Assembly: GCA_036557785.1 (NCBI GenBank)
Contig: DATBGZ010000015.1
Location: 1 to 64,000 of the forward strand
Source: DATBGZ01 sp036557785
GTDB lineage: Bacteria > Actinomycetota > Actinomycetes > Mycobacteriales > Micromonosporaceae
Direction of reading: 5' to 3'
DNA length: 64,000 nt
The translations under genes and the position numbers were made by a program. Each line of letters starts with the position of its first letter. Positions within the stretch are counted from its first letter, which is position 1. Below are positions 27,794 to 36,672 of the stretch, in pieces. The notes under the pieces were generated by a model, which was given only the letters and a program-made list of their open reading frames with translations, was not told where the DNA came from and made no database searches.

Positions 27794-28689
27794 TGGCCGC
27801 CATCGCCAACGCTCAGGTCGATCCCGCCGCCTTGACGGTCCCGGGCCGCCGCGCCGAACCGGCCCCGCCCCGCCGGATTCTGGGCCGGGTGGCGCTCTAC
27901 ACCGTCCTGATCCTCGCCGCCGCGGCCCTGTTCCTGCCCTTCTACTGGATGGCGGTCTCGTCGCTCAAGCACACCAACGAGGTCTTCACGGCACCTGTGC
28001 ACTGGTTGCCGAGCACCGTCGTCTGGCATAACTACCTCGATATCTGGCAGAAGGCCCAGATGTCGACCTGGCTGAGGAACACGCTGTTCCTGTCCGTCGT
28101 GGTCACGTTCCTGCAGGTGCTGACCGGCAGCTTCGCGGCGTACGGCTTCTCGAAGATCCGCTTCCGCGGGCGCGAACTGCTCTTCCTGGCCTACATCGGC
28201 ACGATCGCCGTGCCCTGGCAGTCGTACATGATCCCGCAGTTCATCCTCTTCTCGCGGATCAAGCTCACCAACACCCTGTGGTCGATCGTCGCTCTGCAGG
28301 CGTTCGGGGCATTCGGCGTCTTCCTCATGAAGCAGTTCTTCGAGTCGATCCCGGAGGAGCTCTCCGAGGCGGCCCGCATCGACGGCCTTTCCGAGTACGG
28401 GATCTGGCGGCGCATCATGCTGCCGCTATCCATGCCCGCGGTGGCGAGCCTGTCGCTGCTCACGTTCGTCACCACGTGGAACGACTACCTCGGGCCTCTG
28501 CTGTACCTGCGCGACCCGGGTGTACGGACCATCCAGCTCGGGCTCTCCCGCTTCATCGACGCATATAACGCCGAGTACTCCTTGATCATGACGGGATCGG
28601 TGCTCTCCGTGATCCCGATCGCGATCATCTTCGCGCTCGGCCAGCGGTACTTCGTCGAGGGCATCGCGACCACCGGGCTGAAGGGGTGA
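27793..28689 (+). CDS. ABC sugar transporter permease, MalG/UgpE type
   Basis: 298 aa. Six predicted helices (YTVLILAAAALFLPFYWMAV onward) and the EAA motif SEAARIDGLSEYGIWRRIMLPLS. The C-terminus GQRYFVEGIATTGLKG is typical of MalG-type partners. It forms the heterodimeric channel with the preceding permease. Confidence 0.92.
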   Translation: MAAIANAQVDPAALTVPGRRAEPAPPRRILGRVALYTVLILAAAALFLPFYWMAVSSLKHTNEVFTAPVHWLPSTVVWHNYLDIWQKAQMSTWLRNTLFLSVVVTFLQVLTGSFAAYGFSKIRFRGRELLFLAYIGTIAVPWQSYMIPQFILFSRIKLTNTLWSIVALQAFGAFGVFLMKQFFESIPEELSEAARIDGLSEYGIWRRIMLPLSMPAVASLSLLTFVTTWNDYLGPLLYLRDPGVRTIQLGLSRFIDAYNAEYSLIMTGSVLSVIPIAIIFALGQRYFVEGIATTGLKG

Positions 28690-29396
28690 CCGGCATGCGC
28701 GCCAAGCACGAGCTCTACACCACCATCTTCCACAGCGTCTATGTCGGTCTCGTCGCCAACGTGCTGCTGGTCGTCGGCTGCTCGCCGCTCGTCGTCTGCC
28801 TGGTGGCCACCGACCCCGCTCGCTCATGGCCGCTGCTCGCGCTGGTCACACCCGTGTGCGCGCCGGCGCTCGTGGGGGTCTTCGCCGTCTTCGCGGCCTT
28901 CACCCACGGCGGATCCACCGCGGTGCTGCGCACCTTCGGCCACGCCTGGCTCGCCGCGTGGCGGCGCACGGTCGTGGTCGCCGCGCTCGCGGTTGCCGCA
29001 CTCGAGGTGCTGGGCGTGGACATGGCCTGGGCGTGGGGACGCAGCGTCGGTGCTGTCGCGATCCCGGTGCTCGCGATGCTCATGGTGCTCGTCGTGGCGA
29101 CCGGTGTGCTGGCCATGGTGGTGCTCGCCGAGCGTCCGGCCGTACGGCTGCGTGATCTCGTGCGCGCCAGCCTCTACCTGGCCGTGCGGCGCTGGTACCT
29201 CACCGCCGCCTCGTTGCTGGTGCTCCTGCTTCTCGTCCAGGTGGTCGCGGCACGGCCCGGGATCGGCCTCGGGATCGTCGCGTCCCCGCTGCTGTACGTG
29301 GTGTGGGCCAACAGCCGATTCGCGCTGCGCCCCGCACTCGACTCACAGCCCAGCACGGCGCACTCCGGAGGGAGGGCGGCGGCCGCGAGGGCCTGA
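28686..29396 (+). CDS. YesL-like (DUF624) membrane protein
   Basis: 236 aa from GTG 28686, overlapping the permease stop; an ATG at 28695 is an alternative. Five or so membrane helices: VYVGLVANVLLVVGCSPLVV, PALVGVFAVFAAF, TVVVAALAVAALEVL, VAIPVLAMLMVLVV, TAASLLVLLLLVQVV. DUF624 proteins such as B. subtilis YesL accompany oligosaccharide ABC importers and unsaturated-uronate hydrolases. Their role is unknown, perhaps assisting the transporter. Gene order here matches that habit. Confidence 0.75.
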   Translation: MTGMRAKHELYTTIFHSVYVGLVANVLLVVGCSPLVVCLVATDPARSWPLLALVTPVCAPALVGVFAVFAAFTHGGSTAVLRTFGHAWLAAWRRTVVVAALAVAALEVLGVDMAWAWGRSVGAVAIPVLAMLMVLVVATGVLAMVVLAERPAVRLRDLVRASLYLAVRRWYLTAASLLVLLLLVQVVAARPGIGLGIVASPLLYVVWANSRFALRPALDSQPSTAHSGGRAAAARA

Positions 29397-29495
29397 CCAG
29401 GTAAGGCACGCGACTGATGTCCCCGGCCCACGGGCTCGGGGCAGGGGTAACGACGCCCCGGCGTGAGCCGGGAACATGAGGGAGAGACACATCTG

Positions 29496-30680
29496 ATGAC
29501 GGCGATCGACGTCCGCCCGAGTTTCGATGCCGAGGCAACGGCCGCCGCGGTAGCGGCTGCGCTGCGCACGATCGAGGCGAACATCGTCGCCTTCGGTGAC
29601 CGGTACCCGGCCGACACCACCACGGCCAACAGGTACCCGCCGCGGCCCCCGGCGCTCGGCGAACCGGAGGGCGGCAACATCGGATGGACCACGAGCTTCT
29701 GGCCCGGGATGCTGTGGCTGGCCCACGATCTCTCCGGCGACGACGCGTTCCGGCGGGCGGCACTGTCGCATGTGGAGAGTTTCGCCAAGCGCGTGGACCG
29801 ACGGGTCGACCTCGACACGCACGATCTCGGCTTCCTCTACACCCTCGCCTGCGTGCTGCCGTGGCGGTTGACCGGAGACTCGCGGGCGCGCGGGGCGGCG
29901 CTCGCGGCCGCGGACCACCTGATGTCGCGCGTGCTCGAGCCCGCCGGGATCATCCAGGCCTGGGGCGACCTGCACGACCCGCGCCAGCGCGGTCGCACGA
30001 TCATCGACAGCCTCATGAACACGCCCCTGCTGTTCTGGGCGGGCCAGATCACCGGCGACCCGCGCTACGCCGCGGCCGCACGGCGGCACACCGCCCAGTT
30101 GCGCAAGCACATGCTGCGGCCCGACGGCACGACGTTCCACACGTTCTACTGGGACCCGGTCACGGGCGTGCCGCTGCGGGGCGAGACGGAACAGGGCCAC
30201 GCCGATGACTCCTGCTGGGCGCGTGGGCAGGCCTGGGGCATCTACGGCTTCAGCCTCAACCACCGCTACACCGGCGACGCGTCGTTCCTGGACGCGGCAC
30301 GCCGGTGCGCGGACTACTTCCTCAGCCGCCTGCCCGGCGACCGGGTGCCCTACTGGGACCTCGCCTTCACCGACGGCAGCGCCGAGGAGCGGGACAGTTC
30401 GGCGGCGGCGATCGCCTCGTGCGGGCTGGTCGAGCTCGCCTCCCTGCTGCCACCCGGGGATGCGCGGGAGGCGTACCGGCGCTCGGCCGCCCAGATCCTC
30501 GACTCGCTGATGGCGCGGTACTCCACGGCACGGCATCCGGAGTCGAACGCGCTGATCCTGCACGGGGTCTACGACAAGCCCAAGGGTGTGGGTGTCGACG
30601 AGGGAACCCTGTGGGGTGACTACTTCTACCTGGAAGCGCTGACCCGGGCCACCCGCCCGGCATGGAACAGCCCGTGGTGA
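29496..30680 (+). CDS. GH88 unsaturated glucuronyl hydrolase
   Basis: 394 aa from ATG 29496. (alpha/alpha)6 motifs: IGWTTSFWPGMLWLAHDLSG, the catalytic-region DTHDLGFLYTLAC (conserved Asp), WGDLHDPRQRGRTIIDSLMN (second key Asp), GHADDSCWARGQAWGIYGF and DEGTLWGDYFYLEALTR. GH88 enzymes hydrate the unsaturated uronate released by lyases, freeing 4-deoxy-5-keto-uronate. Cytoplasmic. It links the lyase to the isomerase and dehydrogenase that follow. Confidence 0.93.
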   Translation: MTAIDVRPSFDAEATAAAVAAALRTIEANIVAFGDRYPADTTTANRYPPRPPALGEPEGGNIGWTTSFWPGMLWLAHDLSGDDAFRRAALSHVESFAKRVDRRVDLDTHDLGFLYTLACVLPWRLTGDSRARGAALAAADHLMSRVLEPAGIIQAWGDLHDPRQRGRTIIDSLMNTPLLFWAGQITGDPRYAAAARRHTAQLRKHMLRPDGTTFHTFYWDPVTGVPLRGETEQGHADDSCWARGQAWGIYGFSLNHRYTGDASFLDAARRCADYFLSRLPGDRVPYWDLAFTDGSAEERDSSAAAIASCGLVELASLLPPGDAREAYRRSAAQILDSLMARYSTARHPESNALILHGVYDKPKGVGVDEGTLWGDYFYLEALTRATRPAWNSPW

Positions 30681-30699
30681 CGAGCGTCAGGAGACGTCG

Positions 30700-31524
30700 A
30701 TGAGCTACCGGTACCACACCACCATCGCGACCGCGAACGGTCGCAACACCCTGCCTGCCAACCCGTGCCAACTGCTCGACTTCACCCTGCTGAAGCTCGA
30801 TGCCGGCGCGAACTGGTCGGGAGAGTCGGGTGACCGGGAGATACTCGCCGTCATCCTCGGCGGCCGGGCGACCTTCACGGTCAACGGCCATGTCTTCACC
30901 GGGATCGGCGAACGCGCGGATGTCTTCTCCGGCAAGCCGCACTCCGTCTACATCCCGGCCGGCGCCACGATCTCTGTCGATGCTCTGAGCTCGGTCGAGG
31001 TGGCGATGCCGAGCGCGCCCAGTGACCTGGCGACGCAGCCGTACGTCATCGGACCTCAGCTGATCGAGGCGGGTCGTTGGGGGGCGTACAACTTCGCCCG
31101 GACGTACCACCGGATCCTCACCGAGGTCGCCCAACCGGAGCTGCCCGCCCGGCGGCTGATCGTGGGCGAGACCTACACCCCGTCGGGCAACTGGAGCACC
31201 TATCCCCCGCATCGCCATGCCTTCGACAACCTGCCGGCCGAGGCGCAGCACGAGGAGATGTACTACTACCGGATCAACCCGACCGGCGGCTTCGGCCTGT
31301 CCGTCGTCTACACCGACGATGGCGAGCAGGAGGTCGTGATGGTGCGCGACCACGCGATGCAGATGATGCCCTCCGGTTACCACACCGTGGTCAGCGCGCC
31401 CGGATACACCACGTACTTCCTGTGGTTCCTCGCGGGAACCCAGCGCACGCAGGGGGCGCTGGAGGACGTAAACGTGGCGTGGGTGGGCCAGCAGGTGCCG
31501 ACGCTGCGCGGCCTGGGGCTGTGA
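30700..31524 (+). CDS. IolB/KduI-family cupin isomerase, probable 5-keto-4-deoxyuronate isomerase
   Basis: 274 aa. Bicupin with the metal site WSTYPPHRHAFDN, EEMYYYRINPTGGFGLSVVY and SGYHTVVSAPGYTTYF. By sequence it is closer to IolB (5-deoxyglucuronate isomerase of inositol catabolism) than to KduI, but both belong to one family and do the same aldose-ketose chemistry. No other iol gene is in the window, and it sits between GH88 and KduD, so isomerisation of 4-deoxy-5-keto-uronate is the likely reaction. Stop overlaps the next ATG. Confidence 0.85.
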   Translation: MSYRYHTTIATANGRNTLPANPCQLLDFTLLKLDAGANWSGESGDREILAVILGGRATFTVNGHVFTGIGERADVFSGKPHSVYIPAGATISVDALSSVEVAMPSAPSDLATQPYVIGPQLIEAGRWGAYNFARTYHRILTEVAQPELPARRLIVGETYTPSGNWSTYPPHRHAFDNLPAEAQHEEMYYYRINPTGGFGLSVVYTDDGEQEVVMVRDHAMQMMPSGYHTVVSAPGYTTYFLWFLAGTQRTQGALEDVNVAWVGQQVPTLRGLGL

Positions 31525-32291
31525 TGGCGGTCCTCGACCAGTTCCGGCTCGAGGGGCGGGTCGCGCTCGTCACCGGGGGCAACCGCGGCATCGGTGCCCG
31601 GGCCGCGGTGGCGCTGGCCGAGGCGGGTGCGGATGTGGCGCTGCTGGGCCGCACCGAGCCGGGCCGGACGGGGGCCGCCATCACGGCGCTGGGGCGGCGC
31701 ACCGCCTGGCTCGAGGCGGACCTGGCCACCGCCACGCCGGCCGACCTCGCCGCCGCTGTGTCCACTGTGGTCGACCGGCTCGGCCGGCTGGACATCCTGC
31801 TGAACAACGCGGGCGTCATCCGTCGGGCGCCAGCGATCGAGCATGCGGTCGCCGACTGGGACGACGTCATGGCCGTGAACGTGGACGCCGTCTTTCATCT
31901 GTCCCAGGCCGCGGGCCGCGTCATGCTGGCCCAGCGATCTGGGAAGATCATCAATATCGCCTCCATGCTCGCGTTCCAGGGCGGCATCCGGGTGCCGTCG
32001 TACACCGCCGCGAAACACGCGGTCGTGGGGCTTACCAAGGCGCTGGCCAATGAGTGGGCCGCCGCTGGAGTCAACGTCAACGCCGTCGCCCCGGGCTATA
32101 TCGCGACCGACAACACCGCCCCGCTGCGCGCCGACCCGGACCGGGAACGCTCCATTGTGGAGCGAATTCCGGCAGGGCGCTGGGGCACCCCGGACGACCT
32201 CGCGGGGGCGGTCGTCTTCCTCGCCTCCGACGCCGCGCGCTACGTGCACGCGGCGGTCCTGCCCGTCGACGGGGGATGGCTGGCCCGGTAG
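31524..32291 (+). CDS. kduD: KduD-like SDR, 2-keto-3-deoxy-D-gluconate-forming dehydrogenase
   Basis: 255 aa. Classical SDR: VALVTGGNRGIGARAAVALA, NNAG in ILLNNAGVIRRAP, catalytic Ser in IINIASMLAFQGG and YTAAKHAVVGLTKALANEWA, then VNAVAPGYIATDNT. The IASMLAFQGGIRVPSY and GYIATDNTAPLRAD segments are characteristic of KduD. It reduces 2,5-diketo-3-deoxygluconate to KDG. Last gene of the uronate operon. No kdgK or KDPG aldolase is in the window. Confidence 0.92.
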   Translation: MAVLDQFRLEGRVALVTGGNRGIGARAAVALAEAGADVALLGRTEPGRTGAAITALGRRTAWLEADLATATPADLAAAVSTVVDRLGRLDILLNNAGVIRRAPAIEHAVADWDDVMAVNVDAVFHLSQAAGRVMLAQRSGKIINIASMLAFQGGIRVPSYTAAKHAVVGLTKALANEWAAAGVNVNAVAPGYIATDNTAPLRADPDRERSIVERIPAGRWGTPDDLAGAVVFLASDAARYVHAAVLPVDGGWLAR

Positions 32292-32459
32292 CGCCATCGA
32301 CGTGAAGACCGGGCTCGGGGTCAGGAGGCCATGAGGCGACGGATGATCCCCACGCGGTCCGTGCGGCCTCGCTCATCGGACGGTAACGGCCACCATGGTG
32401 TCAGAGCCGTCGATGCCATCGCGATCGGGTGTCACCGCCGAGTGGGCATCGGCTCGTCG

Positions 32460-33926
32460 TCAGTGGACAGTCCCAGTCGCCGCGTGGCGGCCGGCACGAC
32501 GCCCGAAGAACGACGCCGCGCCAAGCTGTGTACCCGACGCGTAGCCGTCGCCGTCAACGGCCAGGGTGGCGGCGCAGGCACCGGCCGCGTAGACGCCGGG
32601 GATCGGCGCTGCGTCCGCGGCGAGCAGTTGGCCGTCCAGGTTCACCCGGAGGCCGCCCACGGAGAACCCGGCGTAGAAGCACTGGCCCGGCGTGAGGTCA
32701 TAGGCGCCCCAGGGGCCCTGGTCCAGCGGGACCACCCACTCGCTGGCCTTGTGGAACTGCGGATCCACACCGTTCGCGGCGTGCTTGTTGTACTCCGCCA
32801 GGGTCCTCGCCAGGTTGCCCACCGGGATGCCCAGCGCCTCCTCCATCTCCTCGACGGTCTCCCACCCATCGATCAAGGGCTGGAACCTGTACCGGGGCTC
32901 GACCATGGTCGCCGAGTCGAAGATGAGGTAGGCCGCGCGGTCCGGCTGGCGGAACACCGCCGCCGTCGTGCGGGAGTGGTAGGCGTCCTCGTTGACGATG
33001 CGCTGCCCGTCGCGGTTGACCACAATACCGCGCAACGCCTCCGCGGGCGGATAGAACGGGCCGGTGAGGAACGTCTTGTCCATGTTCTCGGTGACGCCGC
33101 CGACCGACTGGCCGAGCCGGATCCCCAGGCCATCGTCGTGGGTGTTGCCCAGCGCCATCCCCTTCGTCTGTACGACCGCGAGATCCGGGCAGTACTGCTC
33201 CAGCATCTCCTGGTTCATCACGAAGCCGCCGGCGGCGAGGACCACGGCGCCGGCCCGGATGTGCCCGGCTTCGTCGAACCGCTTCCAGGCGGCACCGACG
33301 ACCCGGGCCCCGTCGGCGACCAGGGCGGTGGCGCCGGTCTCGTAGCGGACCTCGACGCCGGCGCCCGCGAGCTTGTCCAGCGCGAGCCCGACCACGAGCG
33401 CGGCAGCGCCCATATCCCCCGGGATCGGCGGCTTGTGGCCTCGCGGCGCCGGCGTGGCGATCTCCTTGAACGGCCAGCACTTCTCGTTGCCGGTGAACAT
33501 CAGCCCGAACGTGCCCGGCTGCACGACCCGCTTCTCCGGGTAGTAGGAGCGCTCGAAGGAGAACCCGAGCGCCTCCAGCCAGCCGAAGTGCTCGACACTG
33601 CCCTGCGCGTAGAGCCGGATCTTCTCCGGGTCGCACGTGGGCAACGTCGCCCGCAGGTAGGCCGCCATCGCGTCCGGCGTGTCGTCCCAGCCGGTGGCCC
33701 GCTGCACCGGCGTGCCGCCGCCGAGGTAGAAGTGTCCCCCCGCCATCGCGCTCGTGCAGGTCAGCCGGCCACCCCTGTCGATCACCAGCACCCGGGCGCC
33801 CGCGGCGTGGGCCTCCAGGGCCGCGCTGACCCCCGCCATGCCGGCACCCACGACGAGGACGTCCACCTCGTCGGACCAACCCTCCACTGTGGTCACATCG
33901 ACACGGTCAGGGATGGCAGTGCTCAT
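32460..33926 (-). CDS. FAD-dependent dehydrogenase, fumarate reductase / ketosteroid dehydrogenase-like
   Basis: 488 aa from ATG 33926; upstream frame has no plausible start. FAD motif VDVLVVGAGMAGVSAALEAHA, TCTSAMAGGHFYLGGG, AGAVVLAAGGFVMNQEM, and C-terminal GVYAAGACAATLAVDGDGYASGTQLGAASFFG place it in the FAD-binding-2 family (fumarate reductase, 3-ketosteroid-delta-1-dehydrogenase, FCSD-like). Substrate unknown. It converges with kduD (168-bp gap) and is probably a separate unit with the TetR and LLM genes nearby. Confidence 0.85.
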   Translation of the reverse strand: MSTAIPDRVDVTTVEGWSDEVDVLVVGAGMAGVSAALEAHAAGARVLVIDRGGRLTCTSAMAGGHFYLGGGTPVQRATGWDDTPDAMAAYLRATLPTCDPEKIRLYAQGSVEHFGWLEALGFSFERSYYPEKRVVQPGTFGLMFTGNEKCWPFKEIATPAPRGHKPPIPGDMGAAALVVGLALDKLAGAGVEVRYETGATALVADGARVVGAAWKRFDEAGHIRAGAVVLAAGGFVMNQEMLEQYCPDLAVVQTKGMALGNTHDDGLGIRLGQSVGGVTENMDKTFLTGPFYPPAEALRGIVVNRDGQRIVNEDAYHSRTTAAVFRQPDRAAYLIFDSATMVEPRYRFQPLIDGWETVEEMEEALGIPVGNLARTLAEYNKHAANGVDPQFHKASEWVVPLDQGPWGAYDLTPGQCFYAGFSVGGLRVNLDGQLLAADAAPIPGVYAAGACAATLAVDGDGYASGTQLGAASFFGRRAGRHAATGTVH

Positions 33927-34072
33927 CGGTCGATCGTAGTCAGCGGGCTGGACAACCGTCCAGGCGCTGCGAAGTGGGCTACTGTCACGGCATGACGGAA
34001 CCCAGGACGCTGCGGCTCGACTGCCCATGCGGCGAGCACGCCCGATACCGCCACGACCAGTAGGCTGCACGC

Positions 34073-34396
34073 ATGTCCGTCGAAGTGTCGACCCTGCCGC
34101 GCAAGGGCATGAACGCGCGCCAGGCGGAGACGGTAGAGAAGCTCTATGCGGCCGCCAGTGAGGTGCTCGACGAGGTCGGCCACGAGCAGTTGACGATCCG
34201 CATGGTGGCCGCGCACGCCGGGGTCTCGCCGGCGACCGCGTACACGTACTTCGCCTCCAAGGACCATCTCTTCGCAGAGATGTTCTCACGCCTGCTCGCG
34301 TCGCTCCCGCCCGCGGCGCTGACCGCCCGCACGCCGGTGACGCGGATGCAGCAGATGGCGGTCGGGGTCATCATGTCCGGCGTCAAGCGGCGCTGA
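34073..34396 (+). pseudogene. Truncated TetR-family regulator
   Basis: 107 aa. The DNA-binding domain is complete: KLYAAASEVLDEVGHEQLTI and MVAAHAGVSPATAYTYFASKDHLFAEMF. The protein stops after AVGVIMSGVKRR, whereas TetR proteins are about 190-220 aa, so the ligand and dimerisation domain is missing. The downstream gene begins 28 bp later. Either a deletion remnant or a short DNA-binding protein. Flanked by the FAD dehydrogenase and the LLM oxidoreductase, which an intact regulator probably once controlled. Confidence 0.75.
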
Positions 34397-34424
34397 GGAG
34401 AACACCAGAGCCCGGAGGTTCATC

Positions 34425-35276
34425 GTGCGGCACGGACTGGTCCTGTTCACCAGCGATCGCGGCATCACTCCGGACCGGGCCGCGCGGGCCGCGGAGGCGG
34501 CCGGCTTCGCCACCTTCTACGTGCCCGAGCACACCCACATCCCGGTGCGGCGGGAGGCGGCCCACCCCGGCACCGGCGACGCGAGCCTGCCCGATGACCG
34601 GTACCTGCGCACGCTCGACCCATGGGTCAGCCTCGCGATGGCCGCGGCGGTGACGTCACGGATCCGGCTCGCCACCGCCGTCGCGCTGCCCGTGGAGTCA
34701 GACCCGATCACGCTCGCGAAGACCATCGCGTCGCTCGATCACCTCTCCGCCGGTCGGGTGACCCTCGGGGCTGGCTTCGGATGGAACACCGACGAGCTCG
34801 CCGACCATGGCGTGCCCGGCGACCGCCGGCGCACCGCCCTGCGCGAGCACGTCGAGGCGATGCGTGCACTGTGGACACAGGAGGAGGCAGCGTACGCCGG
34901 CGAGTTCATCCACTTCGGAGCCTCCTGGGCCTATCCGAAGCCGGTGCAACCACACATTCCGCTCGTCATCGGTGCGGGCGGCGGTCCACGGACCTTCGCC
35001 TGGATCGCCCGTCACGCCGACGGCTGGCTGACCACGCCGACGCAGCGCGACCTGCCCGCCAACGTGGCGAAGCTGCGTGCCGCCTGGGCCGAGGCCGGCC
35101 GGCCGGGCGCGCCCCAGATCCACGTGCTCGCCACCGACAAGCCGACCCCTGAGCTGCTCGCCGCCTGGGAGGAGCTCGAGATCAGCGACGCGGTCTGGGG
35201 CTTCCCGGACCGCGGCGCCGACGAGGCCGAGGCGTTCGTCGCCCGCCTCGCGGCCCGCCTCGGGCTCGCCGGCTGA
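34425..35276 (+). CDS. LLM-class F420-dependent oxidoreductase
   Basis: 283 aa from GTG 34425 (GGAGG 5 bp upstream). Luciferase-like TIM barrel: RAARAAEAAGFATFYVPEHTHIP, ASLDHLSAGRVTLGAGFGWNTDELADHGV, HVEAMRALWTQEEAAYAGEF and PLVIGAGGGPRTFAWIARHADGW. Actinobacterial members of this clade use coenzyme F420. Unknown substrate; often redox steps on steroids or xenobiotics, which would suit the neighbouring FAD dehydrogenase. Confidence 0.88.
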   Translation: MRHGLVLFTSDRGITPDRAARAAEAAGFATFYVPEHTHIPVRREAAHPGTGDASLPDDRYLRTLDPWVSLAMAAAVTSRIRLATAVALPVESDPITLAKTIASLDHLSAGRVTLGAGFGWNTDELADHGVPGDRRRTALREHVEAMRALWTQEEAAYAGEFIHFGASWAYPKPVQPHIPLVIGAGGGPRTFAWIARHADGWLTTPTQRDLPANVAKLRAAWAEAGRPGAPQIHVLATDKPTPELLAAWEELEISDAVWGFPDRGADEAEAFVARLAARLGLAG

Positions 35277-35357
35277 AGCCAGGGCCGGACGACCACCTGC
35301 CACGCCAACGCTTGGCATGCGCAGCGGGCCCATCTGCGACCTTCAAACCCACGCATC

Positions 35358-35780
35358 GTGGCCGTCGAGTCCCTGCTGCGCTGGACACCCAAGGCGAGGC
35401 CGCCGTGCCTCCCTCGAGCCCTGATCCTCGAGATAACGGAGAGCATTGTCACGACGACGTCGAGCACGGCGATTGAGCAGTTGCGCCAACTTCGGGACCA
35501 GCAGGTCCGGATCGCCATCGACGATTTCCGAACCGGGTTCTCCTCGCTCGCGTCGTTAGCCAGCCTTCCGGTTGACGTAATCAAGATCGACAAGTCTTTC
35601 GTCCAGCATCCTGGATGGGCAGACTCGGAGAGACCAGACTGGTCGATTATCCGGGCAATCGTTCAGATGGTCGAGCCGCTGCGCCTGCAGACACCGGCTG
35701 AGGGAGTCGAGACCGTTGAACAGGCCGACGCGCTCCGCGAGCTGCACTGCCAACTCGCCTGCCGAACGAGTCGGCATCCG
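35358..35780 (+). pseudogene. EAL-domain (c-di-GMP phosphodiesterase) remnant
   Basis: The frame reads VAVESLLRW, then jumps directly to ALILEITESIVTTTS, IAIDDFRTGFSSLASLASLP, VDVIKIDKSFVQ and LQTPAEGVETVEQADALREL. These are the successive EAL motifs, but about 75-80 residues between LLRW and LEITES are gone, ESL replaces EAL, DDFRTG replaces DDFGTG, and the C-terminus after ELHCQ is lost. There is no start region or GGDEF domain. Inactive fragment; its 3' end abuts the opposite-strand gene ending at 35796. Confidence 0.85.
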
Positions 35781-35795
35781 CTTGATCGAGCCCGC

Positions 35796-36230
35796 TCAAG
35801 GTCTCGAGAAGGCCAGGGTCGTCACGCCATCGGAACTCGTCGCCGTACGTGCACGAAGGCCGACAGACGCCGCCAGTGGCTCCCACGTTAGCCAGATGTC
35901 CTGGACGTCCTCGCGACGCAGGCCGCGCCTGTGCAGGGACTCATCGCTCGGCCAGACGAACAGGACCATTGACGCGTCGTCGTCGCCGGATATCTCCAGC
36001 ACGTTGGCCTTCATCGAGAGCAGCTCCTTTGCCGCTTCGCGTGCCATGTCCTGGGCGGCCATGCCGGGCACCCAGTTGGTTTCGGGACCGGCGAACTCGC
36101 TGCCTACCCAACGAGCCCAGTCGGCCACTGACAGACCACGACTTCTCAGGTAGGTAATCGTGAGCAGGGAGATACCCGCGGCGTTATTGAGGGCATATTG
36201 GGCTATTTCGGCGGGATCAAAGGCTTCCAT
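35796..36230 (-). CDS. Hypothetical protein
   Basis: 144 aa from ATG 36230 (AGAAGGGA upstream); an earlier ATG at 36329 adds an Arg-rich leader and is less likely. Soluble and acidic: MEAFDPAEIAQYALNNAAGI, LSVADWARWVGSEFAGPETN, LEISGDDDASMVLFVWP. No recognised family. Base composition and codon use are those of a real gene. It starts divergently from the 86-aa gene at 36355. Confidence 0.6.
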   Translation of the reverse strand: MEAFDPAEIAQYALNNAAGISLLTITYLRSRGLSVADWARWVGSEFAGPETNWVPGMAAQDMAREAAKELLSMKANVLEISGDDDASMVLFVWPSDESLHRRGLRREDVQDIWLTWEPLAASVGLRARTATSSDGVTTLAFSRP

Positions 36231-36354
36231 GTCAGCGTCCCTTCTGAAGCTACGCCCGTGGTCGTGCTCCATATCATGCCCGGCCGCCGCGGGCATGCGG
36301 AGGGTCCGGCGCGGCGAGCAACGCGACACTCCGATTCAAGGCTAGGGTCACCTC

Positions 36355-36615
36355 ATGGTCAGCGAAGCAAGCCTTGAGGAATGGTGGCAGTCCCTCAGCG
36401 ACGACCAGCGCGCATTGGCCGTACGGTTCGCCAAGACCAGACATTTCACGGCCGAGGATTGGAAGTCGTTCGTGGACAGTGGTCGGGACATCCCGGCGTG
36501 GAAGTGGTTGTTCGGCGAACACGACGAACCGACCTTCGCCTTGCTCAGCAAGGCACGCGAGTTCATCCTCGGCAAGCTCAGGGCGCAGCCCTCAACCGAG
36601 GTCGCCGAGACGTGA
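36355..36615 (+). CDS. Small hypothetical protein
   Basis: 86 aa: MVSEASLEEWWQSLSDDQRA, TRHFTAEDWKSFVDSGRDIP, FALLSKAREFILGKLRAQ. Trp/Asp-rich helical protein without recognised domain. It lies 57 bp before the PH-like gene on the same strand and may share its transcript. Confidence 0.55.
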   Translation: MVSEASLEEWWQSLSDDQRALAVRFAKTRHFTAEDWKSFVDSGRDIPAWKWLFGEHDEPTFALLSKAREFILGKLRAQPSTEVAET

Positions 36616-36672
36616 CGAGCAACGCTGGGCGTGGGACCCTCGCACCCAGGAGTCCAACGAGGAGGTTGCGAC

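Noticed and set aside
33992..34063. 23-codon ORF (MTEPRTLRLDCPCGEHARYR)
   Set aside because: Resembles the first residues of a DUF1059-type protein but stops at once; too short to claim as a gene.
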